This document shows positions 1 through 9,900 of a stretch of DNA of 64,000 nt, piece after piece. The stretch is from Persicitalea sp963803495 (lineage in GTDB: Bacteria; Bacteroidota; Bacteroidia; Cytophagales; Spirosomataceae), in NCBI GenBank assembly GCA_963803495.1, contig CAWDMP010000002.1, forward strand, positions 5,208,001-5,272,000, given 5' to 3'. Under the pieces are notes generated by a model, which saw only the letters and a program-made list of their open reading frames with translations, was not told the DNA's origin and searched no databases. Every line of letters begins with the position of its first letter. The stretch's first letter is position 1. The translations under genes were made by a program, and so were the position numbers.

Positions 1-1828
1 GGCTGGCCCCCGTCACCCGGCTGAGCTTTTTCTCCTGATAAATCCACTTGCCGTCGTTGGGCGTACCCGGCGCAAAAATCTTGTAGGGCCAAAGCGACCA
101 GGGCTGCGTCCGGCGCTTGGTCGCTTCGCCGAGGTTGGCCGTCAGTTCGCTGACCGAGGCAATCGGGTTGCCATCGAAGATGTCCTGCCCGATCCGCCAC
201 CGCTTGATGTCGTAAAAATCCAACCCTTCGTAGGCAAACTCGACCCGGCGCTCGTGCACGATGCGGTCGAAGGTGATCTCGGCGGGTGTGAGTGCCTTGG
301 TTAGGCCGGCGCGCTCCCGCACTTGGTTCATGTAGCCCGCCGCGTCGACATTATTTCCGAGCTCGAAGGAGGCTTCGGCGGCGTTGAGCAGCACTTCGGC
401 GAATCGGTAGCGGATAAACCACACGTCGCTCTGCGTACCGCGCCGACCCGACCCCACGATGGGATCCTGGTACTTGCGGATGTAGAAACCCGTTTGGGCC
501 GTAAACTCGAAGCCATCGATCGGACCGTCGAAGCCCACCACCTGGCGGGGGACGCTCGTGCCGGGCAGCGTCTTTTGCGCGCCACGGTCGTCGCCGCTGA
601 TGATGGTGCCATCGGGAATCCTGACCCCCGCAAATATGTCGACCGTACGGCCTTTGAACTGCGAACCGGGCAGCATGACCGTACCCGCCAGGCGGGCATC
701 CCGACCCGCAAAAATGTCCAGTTGGTTGTTGTAAACAATTGGCGTCCCGGAACCCGACGAAGTACCCGTCGGAATAGGGGCGAAGGTATTGTCCAGCTTC
801 TCGAACGACTGCACCAGGTTGAGCGACGGATTGATGCGTCCGCCCTCTTCCTCTTCCGCCCCAAAGCGCGGTTGGTTGGAAATCGTGAAGCCCAGCGTCT
901 TGAATTTTAATTGGAAATCTTCCACGAAAATCACCTCCGGGTTGTTGGCTTTATCGTAAAACAACTGCGCGAAGTTTTCCGACAAATCGGGCTTTTTCTT
1001 GAATAGGGCGTAAGCGCCGACGCTACCGCTGATAATCTCTTTCGCGGCCCGCAGCGCAATGGTGTAGTAACCCGTAGCTTTCGAAGGGTCGATGCCCACT
1101 TCGCCACCGGGAAGCGAAACCGCCGGGGTCTTTGCCCCGTATTTGGCAAGCGAGCCCGCGTAGAGCGCGGCCCGCGATTCCATCGCCAGCGCGGCAGCCC
1201 GCGTGGCCCGCGATTTCTCGGCCACCGAGGCGGGTAGCTTGCCCTTGACCTCCTCGGCCTCCTTGATGACGAAATCATAAACTTCCGACTCCTTGGCGCG
1301 CGGATAACGCAGATAGCTCGGGTCGCCGCTAAAATCGTAGGTCAGCGTTTCCAGAATCAGCGGCACCCCGCCGAAACGCTTCACCAGCTCGAAGTAGTAG
1401 GAGGCGCGCAAAAAGCGACCTTCAGCCAGAAAACGATCCTTCGAAGCCTGCGTGATCTTGTCGGCTTCGTTAATTTTTTCGATGAACTGATTGATATCGC
1501 GAATGTAGCCGTAGTTCCAGAAATCGCCGATGCCCCCACTAGTAGCGATGTTAAGTGGGACACCGCTGTTCTGGAAGTTTCCGTACGAACCGGCATTGGA
1601 CCAATAGGCCTCATTAAGGCCGGAGATAGAGGCCCAGTTCTCGGTGGTAGCCAAGTCGTCGTACCGGTTGTACAGGTTGCCCAGTACCGACAAGATCACG
1701 TCGTCGTTGGCGTATACCTGATCCTCCGTCAGCAGGGAAGTCGGGGGGCGATCCAGGAACTCCTGGTCGTTGCAGCTCCAACTCACCGCGAGCAGAAGCG
1801 TCATGGTTAAATAGGTTATTTTCTTCAT
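1..1828 (-). CDS. SusD/RagB family outer-membrane nutrient-binding lipoprotein (3' end outside window)
   Basis: An open frame of 609 codons starts with ATG at 1828 and is still open at base 1. The N-terminus is a lipoprotein signal: MKK, a hydrophobic run and a lipobox-type Cys at about residue 19 (SWSC-N), so the protein should be acylated and placed on the outer membrane. The following residues (DQEFLDRPPTS) are the usual SusD N-terminal signature, and the helical part contains TPR-like SusD segments such as LAEGRFLRASYYFELVKRFG. Near the edge, RRVEFAYEGLDFYDIKRW is the typical SusD C-terminal motif, so only some tens of residues are missing. It sits 73 bases downstream of SusC and must act as the lid/binding partner of that transporter. 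The substrate cannot be read from the sequence. Confidence 0.95.
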   Translation of the reverse strand, partial: MKKITYLTMTLLLAVSWSCNDQEFLDRPPTSLLTEDQVYANDDVILSVLGNLYNRYDDLATTENWASISGLNEAYWSNAGSYGNFQNSGVPLNIATSGGIGDFWNYGYIRDINQFIEKINEADKITQASKDRFLAEGRFLRASYYFELVKRFGGVPLILETLTYDFSGDPSYLRYPRAKESEVYDFVIKEAEEVKGKLPASVAEKSRATRAAALAMESRAALYAGSLAKYGAKTPAVSLPGGEVGIDPSKATGYYTIALRAAKEIISGSVGAYALFKKKPDLSENFAQLFYDKANNPEVIFVEDFQLKFKTLGFTISNQPRFGAEEEEGGRINPSLNLVQSFEKLDNTFAPIPTGTSSGSGTPIVYNNQLDIFAGRDARLAGTVMLPGSQFKGRTVDIFAGVRIPDGTIISGDDRGAQKTLPGTSVPRQVVGFDGPIDGFEFTAQTGFYIRKYQDPIVGSGRRGTQSDVWFIRYRFAEVLLNAAEASFELGNNVDAAGYMNQVRERAGLTKALTPAEITFDRIVHERRVEFAYEGLDFYDIKRWRIGQDIFDGNPIASVSELTANLGEATKRRTQPWSLWPYKIFAPGTPNDGKWIYQEKKLSRVTGAS

Positions 1829-1901
1829 TGTCTTTGGCAATTAAGGTTTGGGAAAAATGACAATTGTTTTAAATGATCAATTGTCAACTGTCCATTGTCA
1901 A

Positions 1902-4900
1902 TTAAATCGAAAGGTTGACGCCAATGTTGACGAACTTGTTCTGCGGGTACTGCAGGCCGTTGTCGTCGGCAATCTCGGGATCGGTACCGAACTTCTTGGT
2001 ATTGTCGATCGAGAACAGGTTGTAGCCGTTGATGTAGAAACGGGCGCGTGACATCTTCACTTTGTCCAGGATGTTCTTGGGAAGGGAGTAGCTCAACTCG
2101 ATCGTCCGGGCGCGTAGGTACTTGATATTATGCAGCCAGAAATCGGATTCCCGGTTGTAGTTGCTGTGGCCGCCGTCGTTGTAGCGCAGGGGCGGGTAGG
2201 TGCCGGGCGTCCAGACGCTGTTGCGGTCGAACGGATCGGCGCGGCGCCAGCTATCGAGGAACAGGGCGTTGAGGGCGCCGTCGTTCTGGTAAGCCCAGCG
2301 TTGCTCCCACTTCTGGTTCCAGGAATACAGCCCGCCGCCCGAGAAGTCGGCGTTGAACGCGAAGTTCTTCCAGGTCACGGCAAAGTTCAAGCCAACGTTG
2401 ATGTTGGGTGCGCCCTGCGTGGTGTAGCCGATGGGACGCTGGTCGTAGCCGTTGATGACGCCGTCGCCGTTGATGTCTTTGTAGATAATGTCGCCGGGCA
2501 GCAGGGTACGGTTGCCCTGGCCGTCGATGTTGACCGGGTACTCGTTGATCTGCTGCTGCGTCTGGAACTGGCCCACCGTCTCGTAGCCCCAGAAGATGTC
2601 TTTGTAGCGCCCCTCGCGTGAGTTGCGGTACTGATCCCAGGAATTGTCGAATATCGGCCTGTACGACGACTCGAAGCGGCTGCGCGAGAAGGAGAAGTTG
2701 CCCCCGATCTGGTAGCCGAAGTCACCCGCCTTGTTGTTGTAGACCAGTGCCGTTTCCCAACCGCGCTGCGAATCGCTGTTCACGTTCTCGTCGGGCAGGC
2801 TGTATCCCAGCTCGCTGGGTACCTGCACGTCGTACTTGCGGCCCCGAAGTCCCGTTCTGAGCCGATCGAAGTAATCGAAAGAGCCCGTGATCTTGGTGCC
2901 GAACAGCGAATAGTCGAATCCGATGTCCAGGATTTTGCTCTTGAACCAGGTAAGGTTGTTGACGATCTGCCCCTTGTTGCGGGAGGTCACGATCGAGTTG
3001 CCACTCAGGATCACGTTGCCCTGGTTGTAGTTGTAGCCGGGCAGGTAAGCGTAGGGGTCGATACCGATCCGGTCGTCGCCGAGAACACCGTACGAAGCCC
3101 GGATTTTCAGATCATCCAAGGCCGAACGTTCGCCGATCAGATTTTTGACAAACTGCTCCTCGGAAATACGCCATCCAGCCGAGGCCGAGGGAAAATAACC
3201 TACCCGGCGGTCGGGGGCAAATTGCCACGAGGCGTCACGCCGCGCCGAAGCTTCGAAGTAGTAGCGGTTGTCGAAGTTGTAGTTCACCCGGCCGATGTAG
3301 CCGATCCGGGCCAGCTGATTGTCCGAATCATTGAAATCGACTGCGTTGGCAAAGTAGATCAGGGGAAGCACATTGGTGGAAGGTACCGAGCGAATCCACT
3401 GGTTCTGGTCGCGCTCATCCTGGCGTTCCGCTACGAAAGTACCACCTACCTCGTGCTTACCGAAGGTATTGTTGTAGGTCAGCTGACCCTGGTACACGTT
3501 ACGGATAATCTTGCGGTTCCGACGCTCGCGCCAGGGGTTGCTGCTGCCGCCCGTCACGTTGTACGATTCATCCGTCGGATTGTAAGTGTAGGCCACGTAG
3601 GTGTACTCGTGGCCGTCCAATTTCTGGTCGGCGATATAGTACGAGTACATACCGCGCGCTTTCAAACCTTTCACGCCGGGAATTTCGTATTCGGCGTACA
3701 CATTGGACTGCAGTACCCGCCAGATGTCCGTCGCGTAGCCGCCCAGCGTCTTGTTGTTGTAGGCCCAGTTGGTTTCGTTGTGCTTGATGTCGTTCAGGTA
3801 GGCAGGGTTATCGTTGGCGTAAGGCCGCTCAAAGGGACGATTCCGCAGAATGGCGAAACGGGGCAGCCAGTAATCGTCACCACCTGGAATGCCGGGGTTG
3901 TCCCGGGTCTCGATCCGGCCGTTGATCTGAATACCCACTTTCAGATTGTCGGTAATGTTGGCGTCCACGTTGCTTTGCAGGTTGCTCCGCTCGAAAGTGA
4001 ACTCCCGCCCCAGGTTAGCAAATTGCTTCAGCCGGGTGCCCGACACGTAGTACTTCAGTTTATCGGTGCCGCCAGACATATTCAGGTTGACCGATGAAAG
4101 CGGGGCATTGGGCTGCACGATGAAATCCTTCCAATTGAAGGTCTGGTAGCCGGGCTCGGTGCCCTGCCGGTACTTTTCCAGCTCGGCGGGCGTGAGCGAA
4201 GTCGTGCCGCTTTGGTTGATCTGCGCCTCGGCGCGGCCCAGCTGCCATTGGTACGAATCGTTGACCACGCCGGGGAAGCGCGACCAGTTCTGCCAGCCGG
4301 TGTAGGCATCGATACTTACGGTATTTTTGCCGATTTTGCCACGCTTGGTCGTGACTACCACGACGCCGTTGGCCGCCCGCACGCCGTATATGGCCGCCGA
4401 GGCGTCTTTCAGGATCGTGATGCTTTCGATGTCGTTGGGGGCGAGGTTGTTAAATTGCCCCTCGTCTTGCTGGATACCGTCGATGACGTACAGCGGGTCA
4501 CCCATATTACGGATCTGAATGTTAGCGCCCGCGCCGGGACGGCCGTCGGCCATCCGAAAAGTCACACCGGGAATTTTTCCCGCCAAACCCGAACTCACCG
4601 TCGAGCCACCGTGAACACGGTCGAGGTCTTCGCTGGTGACGGTGGCGATGGCACCGGTCAGTGACTCTTTCTTCTGGGTGCCGTAGCCTACCACGACCAC
4701 TTCCTGCAATCCTTTCTCGTCCACCAGCATGGGGATTTCGAGTAGGTCAGTCTGGCCCGCCGTAACGGCGACCTCTTTACCGACAAACCCCACGTAGGAG
4801 AACACCAGCGTAGCGGGGCCATCGGGTACGTTGATCGAGAACTTACCAGCTGCATCCGTATTGGCACCGGTTTGGGTTCCTTTCAGCACTACCGAGACGC

Positions 4901-5405
4901 CGGGTAGAGGTTCGCCTCTTTCATCCACTATTTTACCCGTCAAGGTGCGGTCCACAGCGGCCTCGGGCGTGCTCTTTACGGTGGCGGGCTTCATGATGTC
5001 GGCCGCACTCACCTTTTCGCGCTCGGGCTTGATGACGATCAGATCGTCGGTGGCCTGGTAGTCTAGTTGGAGTGGGGGGAGTAGGTTGTCGAGCACCGCC
5101 GACAGGCGCTGCTCCTTCACCTTGACCGTGGCTTTGCGGTCGGATTGGATGAGCCTGGAGCTGAAAACGAACCGGACGTCCGTTTGCTTCTCCAGTTGAT
5201 TGAGAATTTTCTTGACGGCCTGATTTTCCAGATTCAGGGTTACTTTTTGGTTGAGGGCTCCCTGCCCCTTGCCGTCGTGCGCCAGCGCGATACCCAGCGT
5301 CAGCGTAGCCAGAAAACATTGGATGACCGTGATGCGCATGAGTCTCAGGAGTAAGTCATCGGTACGTCGAAATTTTTTCATAGTTTTGAAAGTTTTGTTG
5401 TTCAA
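1902..5405 (-). CDS. SusC/RagA family TonB-dependent outer-membrane transporter with STN signalling domain
   Basis: The 1167-residue protein has a signal peptide (about 1-42, following a charged N-terminus), an STN (secretin/TonB N-terminal) domain at about 52-120, a CarboxypepD_reg-like domain at about 155-240, a plug at about 240-360 with LYVIDG near 301 and the SusC hallmark KDASAAIYG near 331, then a beta-barrel ending FVNIGVNLSI. The length is normal for SusC. An STN domain marks transporters that also signal: the periplasmic domain contacts a FecR anti-sigma factor, and fecR is the next gene upstream (gap 195 bases). The transporter should import an oligomer bound by the SusD encoded just downstream. 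Start: ATG at 5405; ATG at 5381 (MKKF) is an alternative that gives a more typical signal peptide. Confidence 0.95.
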   Translation of the reverse strand: MNNKTFKTMKKFRRTDDLLLRLMRITVIQCFLATLTLGIALAHDGKGQGALNQKVTLNLENQAVKKILNQLEKQTDVRFVFSSRLIQSDRKATVKVKEQRLSAVLDNLLPPLQLDYQATDDLIVIKPEREKVSAADIMKPATVKSTPEAAVDRTLTGKIVDERGEPLPGVSVVLKGTQTGANTDAAGKFSINVPDGPATLVFSYVGFVGKEVAVTAGQTDLLEIPMLVDEKGLQEVVVVGYGTQKKESLTGAIATVTSEDLDRVHGGSTVSSGLAGKIPGVTFRMADGRPGAGANIQIRNMGDPLYVIDGIQQDEGQFNNLAPNDIESITILKDASAAIYGVRAANGVVVVTTKRGKIGKNTVSIDAYTGWQNWSRFPGVVNDSYQWQLGRAEAQINQSGTTSLTPAELEKYRQGTEPGYQTFNWKDFIVQPNAPLSSVNLNMSGGTDKLKYYVSGTRLKQFANLGREFTFERSNLQSNVDANITDNLKVGIQINGRIETRDNPGIPGGDDYWLPRFAILRNRPFERPYANDNPAYLNDIKHNETNWAYNNKTLGGYATDIWRVLQSNVYAEYEIPGVKGLKARGMYSYYIADQKLDGHEYTYVAYTYNPTDESYNVTGGSSNPWRERRNRKIIRNVYQGQLTYNNTFGKHEVGGTFVAERQDERDQNQWIRSVPSTNVLPLIYFANAVDFNDSDNQLARIGYIGRVNYNFDNRYYFEASARRDASWQFAPDRRVGYFPSASAGWRISEEQFVKNLIGERSALDDLKIRASYGVLGDDRIGIDPYAYLPGYNYNQGNVILSGNSIVTSRNKGQIVNNLTWFKSKILDIGFDYSLFGTKITGSFDYFDRLRTGLRGRKYDVQVPSELGYSLPDENVNSDSQRGWETALVYNNKAGDFGYQIGGNFSFSRSRFESSYRPIFDNSWDQYRNSREGRYKDIFWGYETVGQFQTQQQINEYPVNIDGQGNRTLLPGDIIYKDINGDGVINGYDQRPIGYTTQGAPNINVGLNFAVTWKNFAFNADFSGGGLYSWNQKWEQRWAYQNDGALNALFLDSWRRADPFDRNSVWTPGTYPPLRYNDGGHSNYNRESDFWLHNIKYLRARTIELSYSLPKNILDKVKMSRARFYINGYNLFSIDNTKKFGTDPEIADDNGLQYPQNKFVNIGVNLSI

Positions 5406-5486
5406 ATAAGATTGGGCGATACGACTTCCCTGCCGTCCCTGCGAGGGGGCGAGAAGTAGTTGAACTTGCTTCGGGGAAACTTTCCG

Positions 5487-5519
5487 GGCCGGCCGTGCTG
5501 CAACACGGTCGGCCTTTTT
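5487..5519 (+). terminator. Orphan plus-strand intrinsic terminator in the susC leader
   Basis: An 11-bp stem (GGCCGGCCGTG at 5487-5497, CACGGTCGGCC at 5504-5514, six-base loop) is followed by TTTTTG. One pair is G-U when read on the plus strand but C-A on the minus strand, so the hairpin fits plus-strand RNA better. No plus-strand gene precedes it: it lies between the minus-strand fecR and susC genes. Confidence 0.55.
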
Positions 5520-5600
5520 GTTGATTTTGCATAGTGTTTCAAGTCATAGGTACTTTTCAGGTTAGGTTTATATAGAATAGTGAATGGTTGGTTTGCCCGA

Positions 5601-6773
5601 TCATCGACACCCTTTTCCCGTAATGGTCACCCGGTTGTCTTGTATTGTGTATTGTGCTTCCAGGGCCGCGCAGATCACGGTGAGTTTTTTTATCAAAGGT
5701 TCGCCGATCAGGGTAGCGTTCAGCGGGCAAGCGCCCATCGTCCGGGCGTCGTAGGTTATCGTCACGTTGTAAGCTTCTTCCAAAGCCGCAAAAACAGCCG
5801 AAACTGGCGTCTCGTCGAAAATGAAGTCCTGATCGGCAATGTCTGCCTTTACCGTGGCCCGAACCGCTCCCCCGGATTTTGGAATAGGCTTGCCGCTGCG
5901 GCGCGAAATGGCGATTTTCTCGTCGCGATTCACCACTAGGCCCCCCGCTTCGAGCGGGCTGTCGGCCTCGCTCGCTTCGGCCGGGTAGTCGGGTTTCCAG
6001 GGGAATACCGACACCTGCCCCGTCTTGACTTCCACCTTCATTTCGTCCGAGTGGGCGGGAGCATCGATCAGAAAACTGGTGCCCAGTACTTTGGTGGCGA
6101 CTCCGTCGGTATAGACGAAAAAGGGTTTTTCCCTATTTTTTACAATCTCAAAGAACGCCCGCCCGGTCAGGGTCACCTCTCGGCGCGCGATACCGGCCGT
6201 GGCCGGGTACTCGAGTACTCCACCGGGCAACAGCACCACCGAACTACCATCTACCAGGATCACCGTCATCGGTTTGTCAGAACCGTTAGCCCGTCGAATG
6301 ACGTTCGTTTCGCTGGCCGACACCGCGACCTCTATCCCCATTGGGCCGGGCATCCAGGAAATTCCCTTACTGGCGTACAAGTAGACCAACATCCCGACTC
6401 CGACCATCACCGTTATGGCCGCCGCCACCCGCCAGCCGCCCCGGTGGAGGCCGGGCTCGACCAGGGGCCGGGCCGCTGTCTGGCCTTCGTGCATGTTCGA
6501 CTCGACCACCTGCCGCATCCGGGTGCTTTGTTCGGGCGTGGGTTTGTCCCGGCCGGTGTCCTCGGCGAGTAGTATCACGTAGCCTTTGGCTTGCTCGACT
6601 ACTTCTCCGTTTTCCGGAAACGCCGACAGGTAATCCTGCCAATACTGCACGCTGGCTGGATCGGGATGTAGCACCCAGGCGATGAAATCATCGTTCTGGA
6701 TCAATTCGGTTAGTGTATACGGAGCCTTGTTCACGGAGAGAAGGAGTGCTTGTAGATGAAAAGAGCGAGGCAT
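5601..6773 (-). CDS. FecR family anti-sigma factor (transmembrane)
   Basis: The 390-residue protein has a cytoplasmic N-terminal part (about 1-108) with an anti-sigma-like helical segment, one membrane span at about 110-133 (AAAITVMVGVGMLVYLYA), a periplasmic FecR domain at about 145-255 (VILVDGSSVVLLPGGVLEYP, then FFVYTDGVATKVLGTSFLI) and a C-terminal STN-like/DUF4974 domain at about 315-388. In this family the periplasmic part senses the STN domain of the cognate SusC-type receptor and the cytoplasmic part holds or activates an ECF sigma factor. The cognate sigma gene is not adjacent as usual; the only candidate lies at 11848-12450 on the same strand, beyond two opposite-strand genes. The start ATG at 6773 is the first in frame after the hydrophilic leader. 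Confidence 0.92.
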   Translation of the reverse strand: MPRSFHLQALLLSVNKAPYTLTELIQNDDFIAWVLHPDPASVQYWQDYLSAFPENGEVVEQAKGYVILLAEDTGRDKPTPEQSTRMRQVVESNMHEGQTAARPLVEPGLHRGGWRVAAAITVMVGVGMLVYLYASKGISWMPGPMGIEVAVSASETNVIRRANGSDKPMTVILVDGSSVVLLPGGVLEYPATAGIARREVTLTGRAFFEIVKNREKPFFVYTDGVATKVLGTSFLIDAPAHSDEMKVEVKTGQVSVFPWKPDYPAEASEADSPLEAGGLVVNRDEKIAISRRSGKPIPKSGGAVRATVKADIADQDFIFDETPVSAVFAALEEAYNVTITYDARTMGACPLNATLIGEPLIKKLTVICAALEAQYTIQDNRVTITGKGCR

Positions 6774-6839
6774 TAAGCAAATGACCTCTCTCGGTAATGA
6801 TTTTTTATTCTAAAAGGGTGGTATTCTAATAAAGAACCT

Positions 6840-6880
6840 TTAAAAAGAGGTCAAAATCGGCTTGATCTTCCTCTTTTTAA
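6840..6880. promoter_or_regulatory. Inverted repeat between divergent fecR and FG-GAP genes
   Basis: TTAAAAAGAGG (6840-6850) and CCTCTTTTTAA (6870-6880) form an 11-bp stem with a 19-base loop that itself contains TCAA/TTGA. It lies in the 177-base divergent region. It could be a leader hairpin or an attenuator; the T-run is on the plus strand. Confidence 0.35.
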
Positions 6881-6910
6881 GGTAAAGGAGCAAAAACAAG
6901 TAATTTGCTC

Positions 6911-6926
6911 ATACCAATTTTGGTAT
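6911..6926. promoter_or_regulatory. Operator-like palindrome upstream of the FG-GAP gene
   Basis: ATACCAA-TT-TTGGTAT is a perfect 7+7 palindrome with a two-base centre, 25 bases before the ATG at 6951. Its position between divergent genes suggests a regulator binding site. No regulator in the window can be assigned to it. Confidence 0.35.
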
Positions 6927-6950
6927 CGACCTCCGAAGACTATATTATAT

Positions 6951-9900
6951 ATGTGCGTTGCAAACAAACGCTTAGGGTACGCTTTTTGGCTTTGCTGCTT
7001 GATGTTGACGATGATACTTCGCGTATCCGACACCGTGGCACAGGGGACCAGGCCACTATTCGAACTGATGCCCGCCGCCCGAACCGGAATTTCTTTTGAA
7101 AACAAGCTTTTCGAGAGTGATACGCTCAATATTCTCAATCAGGCCAACATCTACAACGGGGGGGGCGTGGGCATCGGGGATTTCAATCGCGACGGGCTGA
7201 TGGACGTCTACTTTGCGGCCAATATGGTTTCCAACAAGCTGTACCTCAACAAAGGAGAGCTAAAATTCGAGGACATCACCGACCGCGCCCGAGTCGGGGG
7301 CGAGGGCCGCTGGTGTACGGGCGTTGCCGTAGTCGACATCGACGCGAACGGCTGGCCGGATCTCTACGTGTCGGCGTCTTTCAGCAGCGATCCCAGGCTT
7401 CGTACCAACTTGCTGTACCTCAATAAAGGACTGGACCAATCGGGCAACCCGGTATTCGAAGAATCGGCGGCGGCTTACGGTCTGGCCGATGATGGATTCA
7501 GTACCCAGGCTTACTTCTTTGATTTCGACCAGGACGGCGACCTCGACATGTACCAGGTCACCAACGAAATATACGATCCCCGAACGCCGATCCACTACCG
7601 AGCCAAACTAACCGACGGCAGTGCGAAAAACAACGATAGGCTGTACCGCAACGAAGGCAACGGAAAATTCGTCGATGTATCGAAAGCCGCTGGCATCACC
7701 ATCGAAGGCTGGGGCCACGCGGCGGCCATCACGGACCTCAACCTGGACGGCTGGCCGGATATCTACGTCGCCAACGACTTCGTGTCTAACGACCTGTGCT
7801 TTATCAACAACCACGACGGCACTTTTACCAATAGTCTCGACAAGTACTTCAAGCACACGGGCTGGAACGCGATGGGTACCGACGCGGTGGACCTCGACAA
7901 CGACGGTTACGTGGACCTGATCTCCCTGGAAATGCTGCCCGAGAATAATCTCCGCAAAAAACGGATGCTGAGCGGCAACGAGTACTACAATTATATCAAC
8001 AACGCCCAGTACGGCTACAACCCGCAGTACGTGCGTAATGTGCTGCAAATCAACAGCGGTCCCACGCCGCTGGGCCACCCGGTTTTCAGCGACCGCGCCT
8101 TTATGGCGGGCGTCTACCAGACCGATTGGAGCTGGTGCCCGCTGGTGGCCGACTTCGACAACGACGGCTACCGCGACCTCATCATCACCAACGGCCTGCC
8201 CCGCGACGTCACCGACCTGGACTACATCGAGTACAATAACGGGCAGAGCGGTGCGGCCAAGGGCTTCACCCTGGCCATGACCGACTCGCTGCCCGTGGTA
8301 AAGCTGGCCAATTATGCCTACAAAAACACCGATGGGCGGGTATTCGAGAATGTTACCCAGGCCTGGGGCTTCGACAAACTGTCGTTTTCCAACGGCGGTG
8401 CCTACGCCGACCTCGACAACGACGGCGACCTGGATGTGGTGATCAACAACATCGGCGATACCGCTTTCGTGTACGAGAACACGCTCGACAACGGTGGCCG
8501 TACCCTGACGGTCGGCCTGGTGGGAAGCGGCAAGAACCCGGACGGCATCGGTGCTACCTTGCGGTTGTACTACGCGGGCGGTCGCCAGCAGTACTACGAG
8601 CACCAACCCGTGCGGGGGTACCTGTCGACCGACGATAGCCGGGCGCATTTCGGCCTGGGAGCTATTGCCAAGGCGGATTCGCTCGTCGTGAGCTGGCCCG
8701 ACGGCCTTCGGCAGGTGGTCAGGGACGTTCCGGTCGATAAGCCGCTGACGGTTTTTCAGAAAAATGCCGCCGCGTCCCAGCCCCCGAAAAGCGACCCGTT
8801 CGCTGCCGCGATTTTCACCGAGGTGGCCAAACGCCACAGGCTGACTTTCAAACCGCAGGAAAAAGACTTTCCGGACTACGACGTACAACCTACGCTGCCG
8901 CATAAGTTGAGCCAAGCGGGGCCGTCGATTGCCGTGGGCGATATAAATAACGATGGTTTCGAGGATATGTACATCGGGGGCTCGTCGGGTATTTCTGGGG
9001 TCTTTTTTATGCAGGATGGCCAGGGGAATTTTACCCGGGACGATACGCGCTTTCTGCAAAAAGAAGAGCGCTTTTATGAGGATCAGGGTACTTTGTTTTT
9101 TGACGCCGACAGCGATGGCGACCTCGACCTGTATATCGTGAGTGGTAGCTACGAAATTCCGCCAGACAACCCATTCAGCAACGACCAGCTATTTCTTAAC
9201 GACGGTCAGGGTCGATTTGCCAGGTCGATGGATGCGTTGCCCGCCGACCTGAGCAATGGCTCCTGCGTGAATGCGGCCGACTTCGATGGCGACGGCGATC
9301 TGGATTTGTTCGTGGGCGGTCGGGTGGTATCGGCAGCGTATCCCGTGCCGCCCCGCAGCTTCCTGCTCAGAAACGACGGCGGCAAGTTCGTGGACGTGAC
9401 CGACGCGTATTTTCCGCCTTTAAAAAACATCGGTATGGTCACGGACGCCCTGTGGAGCGACTACGACAACGACGGTAAGCCCGACCTCGTCCTGACGGGC
9501 GAATGGATGCCTGTGATATTCTTGAAAAACGTCGGTACCTCTTTCGTGGCCTTTAAGACGGGCGTCGAAGCCCGGACGGGCTGGTGGAACAGCCTGACGG
9601 CAGGCGATTTCGACAACGACGGCGACACCGATTACATCGCCGGGAATTTGGGGCTCAACACCAACTATACCGCCACACCTGCGGAGCCCATGACACTAAT
9701 CGCCAAAGACATGGACAACAACGGGTCGGTCGATCCGATGGTATTCTGCTACATGAAAGCAGACGACGGCAGCCGGAAGGCTTTTCCCATTGCTTCGCGC
9801 GACGATTTGGTAAGTCAGGTCATCACGATGCGCAAAAAGTTTCCTACTTTCAAATCCTACGGGCTGGCGGCACTCCGGGATATTTGGGGCGAAGCCGATC

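Noticed and set aside
3222..4097. Long open frame (291 codons) opposite to susC, and similar long antisense frames such as 7608-9059 and 29585-30349
   Set aside because: They lie wholly opposite clear genes, have no recognisable domain or start context, and are the expected by-product of GC-rich codon use on the true strand.
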